Part shown: piece by piece, positions 43,869 to 53,503 of the stretch | Position numbering within the stretch: position 1 is the first letter of the stretch | Layout of the letters: each line of letters opens with the position of its first letter | NCBI RefSeq assembly: GCF_020622065.1 | Contig: NZ_JAHRYQ010000002.1 | Location: 679,905 to 743,904 of the forward strand | Source of the DNA: Geothrix sp. | GTDB lineage: Bacteria > Acidobacteriota > Holophagae > Holophagales > Holophagaceae | Direction of reading: 5' to 3' | DNA length: 64,000 nt | Translations under genes and position numbers: made by a program | The notes under the pieces: model-generated | The model's database searches: none | Told to the model about the DNA's origin: nothing | The model's input: the letters and a program-made list of their open reading frames with translations, nothing else

Positions 43869-46224
43869 CGCCATGCGATCCCCCGACAGCGCCGCCGTCC
43901 AGTTCATGATCCTGGACTTCCTCGAGGAGATCCTGAAATTCTCGGAGAGCCCCGGGGAGATGGGACAGTTCCTGACGCGCCAGCTTCGCGAGGTGATGGG
44001 CGCCCGCATCGTGGTGCTCCTGCAGCATGGCCCCGGCCCCGAGAGCGGACCCGCCCGGATCGTGGCCCTCAAGCCCGAACGGGCCCGGACCCCCGCCCTG
44101 CTCGGCGGCCTGGACCAGCTCGTCCAACTCCACCCAAACGCCCATGAGGCCACCTTCCTCGTCAAGCGCACCGCCGAGTCCCGCTACGCAGCCCTCTTGG
44201 AAGGGCTCGGCCTCGAATCCCTGAGCATGACCCCCCTTCGGGTGGGCGACCGACGCGTCGGAACACTCTTCGCGCTGGACCATCTCGACCTCAATCGTTC
44301 CGATGATGTCGTCCGCCTGCTCACGGTGCTTTCGCCGGTCTTCGCCCTCATTCTGCGGAACACCCTCCACTTCGAATCCCAGGAGGCGAAGGTCCTGGCC
44401 CAGGCTGAGGAGTACCAGGCCCTCCTGCAGACCAACCTGGACGGATTCCTCGTAGTGGCAGGCGACGGCCGGATTCTCGATGCCAATGGAGCCTACCTGC
44501 AGATGTCGGGTTACTCGCTCGACGAAATCCGGACCCTGCACATCACCGACATGGACGCGAACGAATCCCGCCAGGAGACCGACGACCGCAACGAGAAGAT
44601 GAAGTCGGAAGGCTCGGACCGCTTCCGCGCCCTGCACCGGCGCAAGGACGGGACGACCTACCCGGTGGAAGTATCGACGACCTTCGTTCCCGGCCGGAAC
44701 CTGATCATCGGCTTCATCCGGGATCTCACCGAGCGGGAAGCGGCCGAATCCGCCCTCCGCGCCAGCGAGGCGCACCACCGGGAACTCGTGGAGATCCTCG
44801 GCGAAGGCGTGGCCATCACGGACCGCCACGAGACCGTCGTCATGGCGAACCGCGAAGCCGACCGCATCTTCGGCGTCGATCGCAATCAGCTGGTCGGCCA
44901 GAATCTTCGGCCGTACCTGGATGAATCCGACTGGTTGCGGGTGGTGGACCACACCCTGCGGAGGCTGGACGGACACACGGACTCTTACCAGGTCCGGATC
45001 CGGCGCCCCGATGGGATCCGGCGCATCCTCCAGCTCACCGCCACGCCCAGGCGCGATGCCGAGGGCCAGTTCACCGGCAGCCTCGCGGTCTTCCGCGATG
45101 TCACGGAAGAGCTCAAGACCCAGGAGGCCCTGCGCGTGGCCCAGAAGATGGAGAGCCTCGGCAACCTGGCCGGCGGCCTGGCCCACGACATGAACAATGT
45201 GCTGGGGGCCATCCTCGGGCTCGCGACCACGCACCTCGACCTCCAGCCCGAGGGCACCCGGCTCCATGCCACCTTCGAGACCATCACCAAGGCCTGCCTG
45301 AGGGGGCGGAACATGGTGAAGAGCCTCCTGGATTTCGCGCGGAAGGACATGGCGGGGGAACGCTCCGTGCCCATCAACCGCCTCATCCAGGAGGAGGCCC
45401 GCCTCCTGGAGCGGACCATCCCGCCGTCCATCGCCATCACGCTGGACCTCGGTCCCGAGGTGGGAGGCATCCTCGGCGATGCCGATGCGCTCAGCCTCAT
45501 GCTGATGAACCTGTGCGTGAACGCCGTGGATGCCATGGCCGAAAGCGGGGGGCGGCTCACCCTGAGCACCCGGCTCCATGACGGACAGGTGGTGGTGACT
45601 GTGGCGGATTCAGGAAGCGGCATGGCCCCCGAGACCCTCGAGCGCGCCCTCGAACCCTTCTTCACCACCAAGCCCCAGGGCAAGGGCACGGGCCTGGGCC
45701 TCTCGCTGGTCTACAGCACGGTGAAGGCGCACCACGGGGAACTGAACATCCAAAGCTGGCCTGGCCATGGAACCAGCATCGAGATGCGGTTTCCCGCGGC
45801 GGAAACCCGGAGCGAGCCGGCGGGTCCGGGAGCCTCTGGACCGAGCGCCTCGGCCACGCCCCTGAACATCCTCCTGGTGGACGACGATGAACTCATCCGG
45901 TCCGCGGTTTCGGCCCAGCTGGAGGCCATGGGCCACCAGGCCACGCTGACGGCCTGCGGCGAGGAGGCCATGGCGATGCTGGACCGGGGCCTGCGGCCCT
46001 CCGTCATCATCCTCGATATGAACATGCCGGGCTGGGGAGGCACCGGCACCCTGCCCAGGCTGCGGGCGGCCCTGCCGGAAGTCCCCATCCTCCTGTCCAC
46101 GGGGCGGGCCGATCAGCAGGCCATCGACCTGGCCCACGCCCATCCCGGCGTCACCATCCTGGCCAAGCCCTTCAGCTTCCGGGAGCTCCAGGCCGCCTTC
46201 GCCGAGATCCTGCCGGGCAGCTGA
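43855..46224 (+). CDS. GAF-PAS-PAS hybrid sensor histidine kinase
   Basis: A 789-residue soluble protein: GAF (about 15-170), PAS (about 182-300; [20 protein letters not shown]), second PAS (about 305-420), HisKA with the phospho-His in [17 protein letters not shown], HATPase ([13 protein letters not shown]), and a C-terminal receiver (about 668-789) with the Asp in [12 protein letters not shown]. No transmembrane segments, so it senses an internal signal. It overlaps DUF1638 by 14 nt, so it is co-expressed with the corrinoid/UroD genes and may report methylation state. No separate DNA-binding response regulator is nearby. Confidence 0.93.
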   Translation: MTASDAMRSPDSAAVQFMILDFLEEILKFSESPGEMGQFLTRQLREVMGARIVVLLQHGPGPESGPARIVALKPERARTPALLGGLDQLVQLHPNAHEATFLVKRTAESRYAALLEGLGLESLSMTPLRVGDRRVGTLFALDHLDLNRSDDVVRLLTVLSPVFALILRNTLHFESQEAKVLAQAEEYQALLQTNLDGFLVVAGDGRILDANGAYLQMSGYSLDEIRTLHITDMDANESRQETDDRNEKMKSEGSDRFRALHRRKDGTTYPVEVSTTFVPGRNLIIGFIRDLTEREAAESALRASEAHHRELVEILGEGVAITDRHETVVMANREADRIFGVDRNQLVGQNLRPYLDESDWLRVVDHTLRRLDGHTDSYQVRIRRPDGIRRILQLTATPRRDAEGQFTGSLAVFRDVTEELKTQEALRVAQKMESLGNLAGGLAHDMNNVLGAILGLATTHLDLQPEGTRLHATFETITKACLRGRNMVKSLLDFARKDMAGERSVPINRLIQEEARLLERTIPPSIAITLDLGPEVGGILGDADALSLMLMNLCVNAVDAMAESGGRLTLSTRLHDGQVVVTVADSGSGMAPETLERALEPFFTTKPQGKGTGLGLSLVYSTVKAHHGELNIQSWPGHGTSIEMRFPAAETRSEPAGPGASGPSASATPLNILLVDDDELIRSAVSAQLEAMGHQATLTACGEEAMAMLDRGLRPSVIILDMNMPGWGGTGTLPRLRAALPEVPILLSTGRADQQAIDLAHAHPGVTILAKPFSFRELQAAFAEILPGS

Positions 46225-46250
46225 TCAGGCCTGCTCCTTCAGCCTGGCGA

Positions 46251-47615
46251 TCAAGGCTGTTTTTGCAGCCAGCGGTTGTAGATCCACAGGCTGAACGCGC
46301 TGCCCAGGCCGAAGAGGGTGAGGATGATCCAGCCCGTGGCCGCCGCCTTGGGATCCAGCTTCAGCAGGCCGTCTGCCTGTGTCACGGCCCCCGCGCACAT
46401 CACCTTGTTGAAGAGCCAGGCGCCGGCAGGGCCGCCCACCAGGCTGCCGATGGCCATGGGAAGGTTGGCGTAGCCCAGGAAGAGCCCCTCCTGCCCCTTC
46501 GGCGCCAGGGAGCCGATGTACTCGTAGAGGCGGCTGGAGGCGAACAGCTCGCCGAAGGCGATCAACGCCACCGTCATCACCACAAAGAGGCTGCCCATGG
46601 GCAGCAGCAGCTTCGCCGTCACGCCACCGGCCATGAAGAGCGGGGCCACATTGATGAGCATGGACAGGCCGATGATCACCGTGCCCACGATGATGGACTT
46701 GATGGGCGGCAGCTTGCCGAACAGCTTCGTGATGAGCAGCTGGAACAGCACGATGGTGATGGGGTTGGCCATGGTGTAGAGGTCCATGGCAGGAGACAAC
46801 TCAACCGTTTTCTTTACATAGAGTGGAAGCACATTGTAAACCTGGTTGTAAATGAAGTAGAAGCCGCTGCTCACGACCATGAACATCGTGAAGCGACCGC
46901 TGCGCAGCACCTTGAAGATCCCGAGGAGGACCTCCGACACGCTCCGCTTGGGCTTGTTGGGATCCACCGCGGACTCGGGATCGCGGTAGAGCAGTGCCAC
47001 CACCAGGAAGGCCAGCACCGCCGCCACCATGGACACGACGAAGATGGTGTCGAGCTTGCCGAGCTTGGTCCGCACGAAGAAGGCCGTAAGGCGTCCGAAC
47101 ACGCTGCCGATGTTGATGACCATGTAGAAGATGGCGAAGGCCAGGGTGGCCTTGCCCAGGTGCGTGCGCTGCACGGTGCCCGCGATGCATGGCTTCACGA
47201 AGGAGCCGCCGATCCCGATCAGCACGATGGCCGCCGCCACCGGCACCATCACGCCGAGGCCGGCCGTGACCTCCTTGCCCGCCTGCAGGGCCAAGGTCTG
47301 GCCCCCGAACCACACCGGATAGCCCATGAGGAAGTAGCCGCCCACGAGCAGCACGCAGGCCATGAGGAGGCTGCGGCGGAAGCCGATCTGGTCGGCGATG
47401 GTCCCGCTGAGGATGGGCAGGAAGTAGACCAGGAACCAGAGGACGCCGTTGAGCGTGCTGGGCCAGTAGTCGCCCAGACCCAGCCGCCCGAGGTAGATGA
47501 CGATGAAGCTGGCCATCGAATAGTAGGCGGCCCGCTCGAACAGCTCGGTGAGGTTCGCGTTCCAGTAGCTGGCAGGGAAACGGTACTTCTCGCGGAAGGA
47601 AGGCTCGGGGGTCAT
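46251..47615 (-). CDS. POT/PTR2-type proton-coupled oligopeptide transporter family protein
   Basis: A 454-residue protein with about 12 transmembrane helices. ELFERAAYYSMASFIVIYL near the N-terminus matches the ExxERFxYY signature of the POT family, and AFAIFYMVINIGSVFGRL resembles the PTR2 FING-type motif. It is therefore likely a peptide or related solute symporter, though MFS members with other substrates share the pattern. GAGG lies 5 nt before ATG 47615. Confidence 0.86.
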   Translation of the reverse strand: MTPEPSFREKYRFPASYWNANLTELFERAAYYSMASFIVIYLGRLGLGDYWPSTLNGVLWFLVYFLPILSGTIADQIGFRRSLLMACVLLVGGYFLMGYPVWFGGQTLALQAGKEVTAGLGVMVPVAAAIVLIGIGGSFVKPCIAGTVQRTHLGKATLAFAIFYMVINIGSVFGRLTAFFVRTKLGKLDTIFVVSMVAAVLAFLVVALLYRDPESAVDPNKPKRSVSEVLLGIFKVLRSGRFTMFMVVSSGFYFIYNQVYNVLPLYVKKTVELSPAMDLYTMANPITIVLFQLLITKLFGKLPPIKSIIVGTVIIGLSMLINVAPLFMAGGVTAKLLLPMGSLFVVMTVALIAFGELFASSRLYEYIGSLAPKGQEGLFLGYANLPMAIGSLVGGPAGAWLFNKVMCAGAVTQADGLLKLDPKAAATGWIILTLFGLGSAFSLWIYNRWLQKQP

Positions 47616-47660
47616 GGATACCTCAGGGTCGCCTTAGTGTGGCATGCCTCCGGGCTTGCA

Positions 47661-48047
47661 TCAGCGGATGACCGCGCCCCGCTCCCCCAGCAGCTCCCGC
47701 AGCACGGAGCGGTGGCAACGCGCTTCGTCCTCGCAGTAGCATCCCACGGCCAGGTCCGTCTGGTGCGACAGCGCCGCCAGCAGGTCCAGGAGCCGCGCCT
47801 TCTCGGGCTGCCCCATCTCCGCGCGGTATTTCTTCCGGAAGGCGGCCCAGTCCCGGTCGCTGGTGGCGGCCTGGGCCGTTTTCACCAGGTCCTCGCTGGG
47901 CGCGGCCTCGGGCAGCCAAAGATCATAGAAGTCCCGGGAGGCGAACTCCGCCTTTGGCACCCCCCGGGGAGGCCGCCGCACGGTACCGAGCCGAAGGCCC
48001 TCCCCCGGCGTCCGCGGTGTACCCAGACGAACCACCCGAATGGCCAT
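47661..48047 (-). CDS. DUF488 domain protein
   Basis: A 128-residue soluble protein of the DUF488 family (IRVVRLGTPRTPGEGLRLGT at the N-terminus; ALSHQTDLAVGCYCEDEARCHRSVL near the C-terminus with the typical CYCxxxxxCHR element). The function of the family is unknown. A purine-rich ribosome site (GGAGGAGG) precedes ATG 48047. Confidence 0.88.
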   Translation of the reverse strand: MAIRVVRLGTPRTPGEGLRLGTVRRPPRGVPKAEFASRDFYDLWLPEAAPSEDLVKTAQAATSDRDWAAFRKKYRAEMGQPEKARLLDLLAALSHQTDLAVGCYCEDEARCHRSVLRELLGERGAVIR

Positions 48048-48113
48048 GGCACCTCCTCCAGGGGGACTTGCCCTGATCCATGATCTCCCGCTTCCATCCT
48101 TCCGAGCCGCCCC

Positions 48114-48557
48114 TCAGTCGGGGTACCGCAGGACCTTCCAGTGCAGGAACGAGAAATGCCGCCAGGAGCCCGACATGTGGGAGCCCACCGAGGCCACCAG
48201 GGTGGCCGCCAGGTACCAGGGCAGCCGGGCCTCGGGTTGGAGGGCGCCCATGCCCAGCAGGGCCAGCTTCACCAGCACCGCCACACCGCTGCCCTGGGTG
48301 AGGATGGCCGCATCCCGGGCCAGGTCGATGACCAGGAGCAGGATCCCGCTGCCCAGCGTGAGGAGGATTGGCAGGCGGAGGGCTGGGTACCCAGCGCCGA
48401 AGGGGATCGCCCCCAGCACCAGGGCCATGGCGGCGATGTGGAGGCTGCGGAGGACCAGCTGGACGGGCCGCGCCCAGGGGAAGTTGCGCGGCCTCGGGGG
48501 GAACAGCAGGGCCCGCAGGGGGCCCGGCTTCCCGGGATGGCCAGAGAGGGGATCCAT
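48114..48557 (-). CDS. integral membrane protein, unknown function
   Basis: About 147 residues with three or four hydrophobic helices (about 35-57, 60-80, 88-108, 112-128). No recognised family; the HMSGSWRHFSFLHW stretch near the end suggests a His-rich membrane face. I chose ATG 48557; the ribosome site is only a G-run, so the start is uncertain, and a longer frame begins near 48644. It is divergent from tupA. Confidence 0.65.
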   Translation of the reverse strand: MDPLSGHPGKPGPLRALLFPPRPRNFPWARPVQLVLRSLHIAAMALVLGAIPFGAGYPALRLPILLTLGSGILLLVIDLARDAAILTQGSGVAVLVKLALLGMGALQPEARLPWYLAATLVASVGSHMSGSWRHFSFLHWKVLRYPD

Positions 48558-48628
48558 CCCCCCGTTGTACCAGCACCGGCGTCGCCCGGCAGGATCCGGC
48601 GTGCGAAACTGGCCTTCCGGAGGACGCC

Positions 48629-49465
48629 ATGCATCGTCGTTCATTCCTTGGTTGGACCTTGGCTCTCATCGCGGCCCTCACCGGCGCGGCCCTGCCGGCG
48701 GCACCGCCGGCCTCCAAGGTCATCCTCTTGGCCACCACCACCAGCACCCAGGACTCGGGCCTCCTGGACGCCCTCATCCCGCGCTTCGAGCAGCAGACCG
48801 GCTTCGTGGTGAAGACCATCGCCGTAGGGTCCGGGCAGGCCATCGCCATGGGAAGGAAGGGCGAGGCCGATGTCCTGCTGGTGCACTCCCCGGAGGCGGA
48901 AAAGGCCCTGGTGGCCGAAGGTCCCGGCGTGAACCGCCGCATCGTCATGCACAACGACTTCATCCTCCTGGGCCCCGCCACGGACCCCGCAGGCGTCCGG
49001 CGGAAACCCGCGGTCGCGGCCCTGCAGGCCATCGGAGCGGGATCGGCCCTCTTCGTGTCCCGGGGCGACAACTCCGGCACCCACGCCCAGGAAAAGAAAC
49101 TCTGGAAGGCCGCTGGCCTCGATCCCGAAGGTAAGGCCTGGTACCAGCAGACGGGCCTCGGCATGGGGCAGACCCTGTCCGTGGCCTCCGAGAAGCGGGC
49201 TTACACTTTGTCAGATCGGGGCACCTACCTGGCCCTGCGGAAAAAACTCGGACTGGAGATCCTCAGCGAAGGCGATGCCTCGCTCTTGAATGTCTACCAT
49301 GTCATCGAGGTAAACCCGGCCCGGTTTTCCAAGGTGAATGCCGTCGGAGCCCGCGCCTTTGCTGACTTTCTGGTATCGAAAGATGCGCAGGCCGTGATCA
49401 AAGATTTCGGAATTGGCACTTATGGCTCCCCGCTATTCTTTCCTGATGCCGGCAAGCCGGAGTAG
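48629..49465 (+). CDS. tupA: tungstate ABC transporter substrate-binding protein
   Basis: A 278-residue periplasmic protein with a signal peptide (about 1-25, ending LPAAPPA). ATTTSTQDSGLLDAL is the hallmark of TupA, where the Thr/Ser residues bind tungstate; ISRGDNSGTH-like VSRGDNSGTHAQEK is also present. GGAGG lies 5 nt before ATG 48629. The permease and ATPase genes follow only after pruA. High tungstate affinity fits the downstream tungsten-dependent aldehyde oxidoreductase. Confidence 0.94.
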   Translation: MHRRSFLGWTLALIAALTGAALPAAPPASKVILLATTTSTQDSGLLDALIPRFEQQTGFVVKTIAVGSGQAIAMGRKGEADVLLVHSPEAEKALVAEGPGVNRRIVMHNDFILLGPATDPAGVRRKPAVAALQAIGAGSALFVSRGDNSGTHAQEKKLWKAAGLDPEGKAWYQQTGLGMGQTLSVASEKRAYTLSDRGTYLALRKKLGLEILSEGDASLLNVYHVIEVNPARFSKVNAVGARAFADFLVSKDAQAVIKDFGIGTYGSPLFFPDAGKPE

Positions 49466-49488
49466 GCCTGCCAGACGGAGGGGTTTCC

Positions 49489-51120
49489 ATGTCCAATGCC
49501 ATTTTCTGTCTTCCCGAATCCGTCAATGAACCCATCAACCCCTATGCCCCCGGAACCCGGGAGCGCGCTCTTCTGAAGGCCGAACTGGAACGGCAGTACC
49601 ACCTCGAGCTGGACATCCCGCTCATCATCGGGGGCCAGGAAATCCGCACCGGAAAGACCCAAAAGGCCGTCTGCCCCCACGACCACGGGCATGTCCTCGC
49701 GCGCTTCCACGAGGCCGGTGAAGCGGAAGTCCGCATGGCCATCGACGCCGCCATGGCCGCCAAGAAGGCCTGGGAGGCCACGCCCTGGGAGGATCGCGCG
49801 GCCATTTTCCACAAGATGGGCAGCCTCATCTCCTCGAAGTACCGCTACATCCTGAACGCCGCCACGATGCTGAACCAGTCGAAGAGCGCCTTCCAGGCGG
49901 AGATCGACAGCACCTGCGAAACGGCCGATTTCCTGCGCTTCAATGCCGGGTTCATGGAGCAGATCTACCGCCAGCAGCCCATCTCCGATCCGCATGTGTG
50001 GAACCGCGTCCACTACCGGGCGTTGGAGGGCTTCGTCCTCGCCGTGACGCCCTTCAACTTCACCGCCATCGCCGCAAACCTGCCCACGGCCCCCGCCATC
50101 ATGGGCAACACGGTGGTGTGGAAGCCCGCCTCCACCTCCATCCTGTCGAACTACTACCTCATGCAGCTCTACAAGGAAGCCGGGCTGCCGGATGGCGTCA
50201 TCAACTTCGTCCCCGGCCGCGGTTCCATGATCGGCAAGGTCGCGCTGGAGGACCGGAACTTCGCGGGCCTGCACTTCACCGGCTCCACGGGCGTCTTCAA
50301 CAGCATGTGGAAGACCATCAGCGGCAACCTGGAGCGCTACCGCAGCTATCCCCGCATCGTGGGCGAGACTGGCGGCAAGGACTATGTCTTCATGCACCAG
50401 TCCGGCGATGTGGCCCAGACCGCCGCCGCCATCGTGCGCGCGGGCTTCGAATACCAGGGCCAGAAATGCTCGGCCTGCTCCCGGGTGTATGCCCCCGCCT
50501 CCCGCTGGCCCGAGCTGAAGGAGCGGCTCCTCGGCCTGCTCGCCGAGATCCGCATGGGCGATGTGCGCGACTTCCGGAACTACTTCAACGCTGTCATCGA
50601 CGAAGCCGCCTTCGACAACACGATGAAGTACATCGAGCTGGCCCGGCATGCGAAGGACGCCGAGATCCTCGCCGGCGGCAAGGGCGACAAGTCCAAGGGC
50701 TGGTTCATTGAGCCCACGATCATCCTCACCACCAATCCCAAGTTCGTGAGCATGGAGGAGGAGATCTTCGCCCCCGTGGTCACCATCTTCGTCTATGACG
50801 ACGACAAGCTCGACGAGACGCTGAAGATCCTGGACGAGACCTCGCCCTACGCCCTCACCGGCGCGATCTTCGCCCGCGACCGTTATGTGATCAACCACCT
50901 CACCGAGGCCCTGGCCAACACGGCGGGGAACTTCTACATCAACGACAAGCCCACCGGGGCCGTGGTCGGCCACCAGCCCTTCGGCGGCTCCCGGGCCTCG
51001 GGCACCAACGACAAGGCCGGCAGCTTCCTGAACCTGATCCGCTGGACCTCCCCGCGCACCATCAAAGAGAGCTTCACGCCGCCCGCCGACATCAAGTTCC
51101 CCTTCCTCGAAGCGGAATGA
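49489..51120 (+). CDS. pruA: delta-1-pyrroline-5-carboxylate dehydrogenase
   Basis: Oxidises glutamate semialdehyde to glutamate with NAD(P), the last step of proline catabolism. 543 residues, matching the monofunctional group. Features: FNFTAIAANLPTAPAIMGN at the cofactor site, GETGGKD with the general-base Glu, GFEYQGQKCSACSRVY with the catalytic Cys, and EEEIFAPVVTIF. It lies between tupA (24 nt) and tupB (19 nt) on the same strand, so it was inserted in a transporter operon. No proline dehydrogenase is seen in this window. Confidence 0.95.
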   Translation: MSNAIFCLPESVNEPINPYAPGTRERALLKAELERQYHLELDIPLIIGGQEIRTGKTQKAVCPHDHGHVLARFHEAGEAEVRMAIDAAMAAKKAWEATPWEDRAAIFHKMGSLISSKYRYILNAATMLNQSKSAFQAEIDSTCETADFLRFNAGFMEQIYRQQPISDPHVWNRVHYRALEGFVLAVTPFNFTAIAANLPTAPAIMGNTVVWKPASTSILSNYYLMQLYKEAGLPDGVINFVPGRGSMIGKVALEDRNFAGLHFTGSTGVFNSMWKTISGNLERYRSYPRIVGETGGKDYVFMHQSGDVAQTAAAIVRAGFEYQGQKCSACSRVYAPASRWPELKERLLGLLAEIRMGDVRDFRNYFNAVIDEAAFDNTMKYIELARHAKDAEILAGGKGDKSKGWFIEPTIILTTNPKFVSMEEEIFAPVVTIFVYDDDKLDETLKILDETSPYALTGAIFARDRYVINHLTEALANTAGNFYINDKPTGAVVGHQPFGGSRASGTNDKAGSFLNLIRWTSPRTIKESFTPPADIKFPFLEAE

Positions 51121-51139
51121 CCAAGAACAATAGGGGGCT

Positions 51140-51838
51140 ATGGATCTGATCTGGGAGGGCCTCCGGAAAGCGCTGGAGCTGTTGCTCACGCTGGACCCGG
51201 AAGTCCTCCGGGTCACCCTGCTCTCCCTCCAGGTCTCGGGCGCCGCCACGCTCATCAGCCTGGTCATCGGACTGGGCATCGCCGTGCCCGTGGCCCTCAA
51301 CGAATTCCCAGGCAGGCGCCTGGTCATCGCCCTGCTGAACACGGGCATGGGCCTGCCCCCCGTGGTGGTGGGCCTCTTCGTGACCGTGCTGCTGTGGCGG
51401 AGCGGGCCGCTGGGCTTCCTGGAGATCCTCTACACGCCGAGCGCCATGATCCTCGCCCAGGCCGTCATCGCCTCGCCCATCATCGCAGGCATCAGCCTCT
51501 CGGCCCTCCAGCACCTGCCGCCGGGCCTGCGCCTGCAGGTCCTGGCCTTGGGCGCCTCCCGCCCTCAGATGGTGTGGCTGCTGCTGAAGGAAGCCCGCCT
51601 GCCCCTGCTGGCCGCCGTGATGGCGGGCTTCGGCGGCGTCATTTCCGAAGTGGGCGCCTCCATCATGGTGGGCGGCAACATCAAGGGCCAGACGCGGGTG
51701 CTGACGACGGCCACCGTGATGGAGACGGGTCGCGGCAATTTCGAAGTGGCCTTCGCCCTCAGCATCATCCTGCTGATCCTGGCCTTCGCCGTGAACGCGG
51801 TACTGACCCATCTCCAGCAGCGGGACCGGCCCCGATGA
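51140..51838 (+). CDS. tupB: tungstate ABC transporter permease
   Basis: A 232-residue inner-membrane permease with about five to six helices. The EAA-like loop near ALGASRPQMVWLLLKEARLP and the downstream GFGGVISEVGASIMVGGNIKGQTRVLTTA segment match TupB/ModB-type proteins. Its stop overlaps the ATPase start by 4 nt (ATGA). It works with tupA and the next gene to import tungstate. Confidence 0.93.
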   Translation: MDLIWEGLRKALELLLTLDPEVLRVTLLSLQVSGAATLISLVIGLGIAVPVALNEFPGRRLVIALLNTGMGLPPVVVGLFVTVLLWRSGPLGFLEILYTPSAMILAQAVIASPIIAGISLSALQHLPPGLRLQVLALGASRPQMVWLLLKEARLPLLAAVMAGFGGVISEVGASIMVGGNIKGQTRVLTTATVMETGRGNFEVAFALSIILLILAFAVNAVLTHLQQRDRPR

Positions 51839-52953
51839 GCCGGGCGGTCCTGCTGGAGGCACGGAACCTCCAGGTCCATCGGGGCCGCGTCCAGGTCCTG
51901 GCCGTCCCCGAGCTGGACCTGCGCGCGGGCGAGGTTCTGGCCCTCATGGGTCCCAACGGCGCCGGAAAGAGCACCCTGATGCTGGCCCTGGCTGGCCTTC
52001 TGCCTCTGTCCGAGGGATGCCTCCGCTTCAATGGCACCGAGCTGCGATCCCGCTCGGACCGGGAGACCTACCGGCGTCGCATGACCATGGTCTTCCAGGA
52101 TCCCCTGCTCTTCGACGCCACCGTGGCCCAGAACATCGCCACCGGCATGAAGCTGCGGGGCCTTCCCGCTGGGGAGCGTGGGCCCCGGGTCCGCGCGTGG
52201 GCCCAGCGCCTGGGCATCGGGGACCTGCTCGACCGGTCGGCCCGGCGCCTCTCCGGGGGCGAGGCCCAGCGCACCGCCCTGGCCCGGGCCCTTGTGCTGG
52301 AACCGGAGATCCTCTTCCTGGACGAGCCCTTCAGCGCCCTGGACGCCCACACCCGCGAAGGCCTCCTGGACGACCTGGGGCGCATCCTCGCCGAGGCCGG
52401 CTGCACGGCGGTCTTCTCCACCCATGACCACGGGGAGGCCGCCCGGCTTGCCCACCGCCTCGTGGTGATGAAGGAGGGCGCCATCCTCCAGACCGGGGGC
52501 CTCCGTGAAGTGATGAACCACCCCCAGGATCCCTTCGTGGCCACCTTCGTGGGGATGGAGACGCTGCTCAAAGGCCGGGTGACGGCCTGTCGCGAGGGCC
52601 TCCTGACCCTGCGGCTCGGAAAGGGCGCCGGGGACCATGAAGTGCTGGCCATGGGCGAAGCCCAGCCTGGCCAGACCGCCCTGGTGGGCATCCGACCTGA
52701 ACATGTGGCCCTTTCTTTACAGACCGACAAATCCAGCAGCGCCCGAAATGCCTTCCAGGGGACTGTGACGAAGGTCATTCCCCGGGGCCCTTTCTTCAAG
52801 GTCGAGCTGGATTGCGGGTTCTTCCTGGCAGCCTTCGTCACCTCGCAATCCCTGACAGAGCTTGGGCTTGAACCGGGGCGCCAGGTGGTGGCCTCCTTCA
52901 AGGCCACCGCCGCCCACCTCATCCGCCGGGAAGGGCTCCACGCCGAAGTGTGA
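51835..52953 (+). CDS. tupC: tungstate ABC transporter ATP-binding protein
   Basis: A 372-residue ATPase: Walker A GPNGAGKSTLM (near residue 43), signature LSGGEAQRTALARAL, Walker B ILFLDEPFSALD, switch His in STHDHGEA. A C-terminal TOBE/mop-like region (about 245-370; NAFQGTVTKVIPRGPFFKVEL) probably binds the oxyanion and regulates transport, as in ModC. ATG 51835 overlaps the tupB stop. The next gene, encoding a ferredoxin, is 111 nt downstream. Confidence 0.93.
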   Translation: MSRAVLLEARNLQVHRGRVQVLAVPELDLRAGEVLALMGPNGAGKSTLMLALAGLLPLSEGCLRFNGTELRSRSDRETYRRRMTMVFQDPLLFDATVAQNIATGMKLRGLPAGERGPRVRAWAQRLGIGDLLDRSARRLSGGEAQRTALARALVLEPEILFLDEPFSALDAHTREGLLDDLGRILAEAGCTAVFSTHDHGEAARLAHRLVVMKEGAILQTGGLREVMNHPQDPFVATFVGMETLLKGRVTACREGLLTLRLGKGAGDHEVLAMGEAQPGQTALVGIRPEHVALSLQTDKSSSARNAFQGTVTKVIPRGPFFKVELDCGFFLAAFVTSQSLTELGLEPGRQVVASFKATAAHLIRREGLHAEV

Positions 52954-53064
52954 CCGCGTCCATTGCGGGGGTCCTGGGCGCGGACTAGCCTCACACCTGG
53001 GGTGGCATGGCCACTCCGGATTGACGTGTAGTCAATGGATCCGAATGTCGGAGGCTCCCGAGCC
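52954..53064 (+). promoter_or_regulatory. structured leader upstream of ferredoxin-AOR operon
   Basis: This interval contains nested inverted repeats: ATTGAC/GTCAAT (53020-53025 with 53031-53036, loop GTGTA), flanked by CTCCGGA (53014-53020) and TCGGAG (53048-53053) that can pair with one bulge, and a final GGCT/AGCC hairpin (53053-53064). The ribosome site GGAGG (53050-53054) is inside this folding region. It could be a molybdenum/tungsten cofactor-type riboswitch or a protein operator. I could not test it. Confidence 0.35.
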
Positions 53065-53487
53065 ATGAAACAGCTGGTGATCGACTTCCAGAAGTGCGAT
53101 GCAGGGCGCAACTGCAATCACGAATGCGAAATGGAGTGCGCCATCAAGGTCTTCAAGGTGGACGATCCCGCCCAGGCGGCCCTCCAGATCAAGGCCTACG
53201 AGGAGGGCGGCGGCAAGGCCGTCCTCTGCGACCAGTGCGGCGACTGCGTGGTGGTCTGCCCCACCGAGGCCCTGAAGCGCAACAAGCTGGGTGTGGTGAT
53301 GATCGACAAGCAGCTCTGCGTGGGCTGCTACATGTGCATCGGCTTCTGCGAAAAGGAAGCCTTCATGCGGAATCCCGATTGGATCGTGCCCCACAAGTGC
53401 ACCTCGTGCGGCATCTGCGTGAAGGTCTGCCCCCACGGCGCCCTCTCCATCGTGGAAGTCCCCGAGCCGGCCGTTCGGATCATCTGA
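53065..53487 (+). CDS. four-cluster ferredoxin, electron-transfer subunit of the aldehyde oxidoreductase
   Basis: A 140-residue iron-sulfur protein with sixteen cysteines in four groups: CDAGRNCNHECEMEC, CDQCGDCVVVCP, CVGCYMCIGFCE and CTSCGICVKVCP. This would hold four 4Fe-4S clusters, like AorA-type subunits that pass electrons from tungsten aldehyde oxidoreductases. It is encoded 16 nt before the AOR gene. GGAGG (53050-53054) is 10 nt from ATG 53065, a longer spacing than usual. Confidence 0.9.
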   Translation: MKQLVIDFQKCDAGRNCNHECEMECAIKVFKVDDPAQAALQIKAYEEGGGKAVLCDQCGDCVVVCPTEALKRNKLGVVMIDKQLCVGCYMCIGFCEKEAFMRNPDWIVPHKCTSCGICVKVCPHGALSIVEVPEPAVRII

Positions 53488-53503
53488 GCCTTAGGAGCGA
53501 CCC

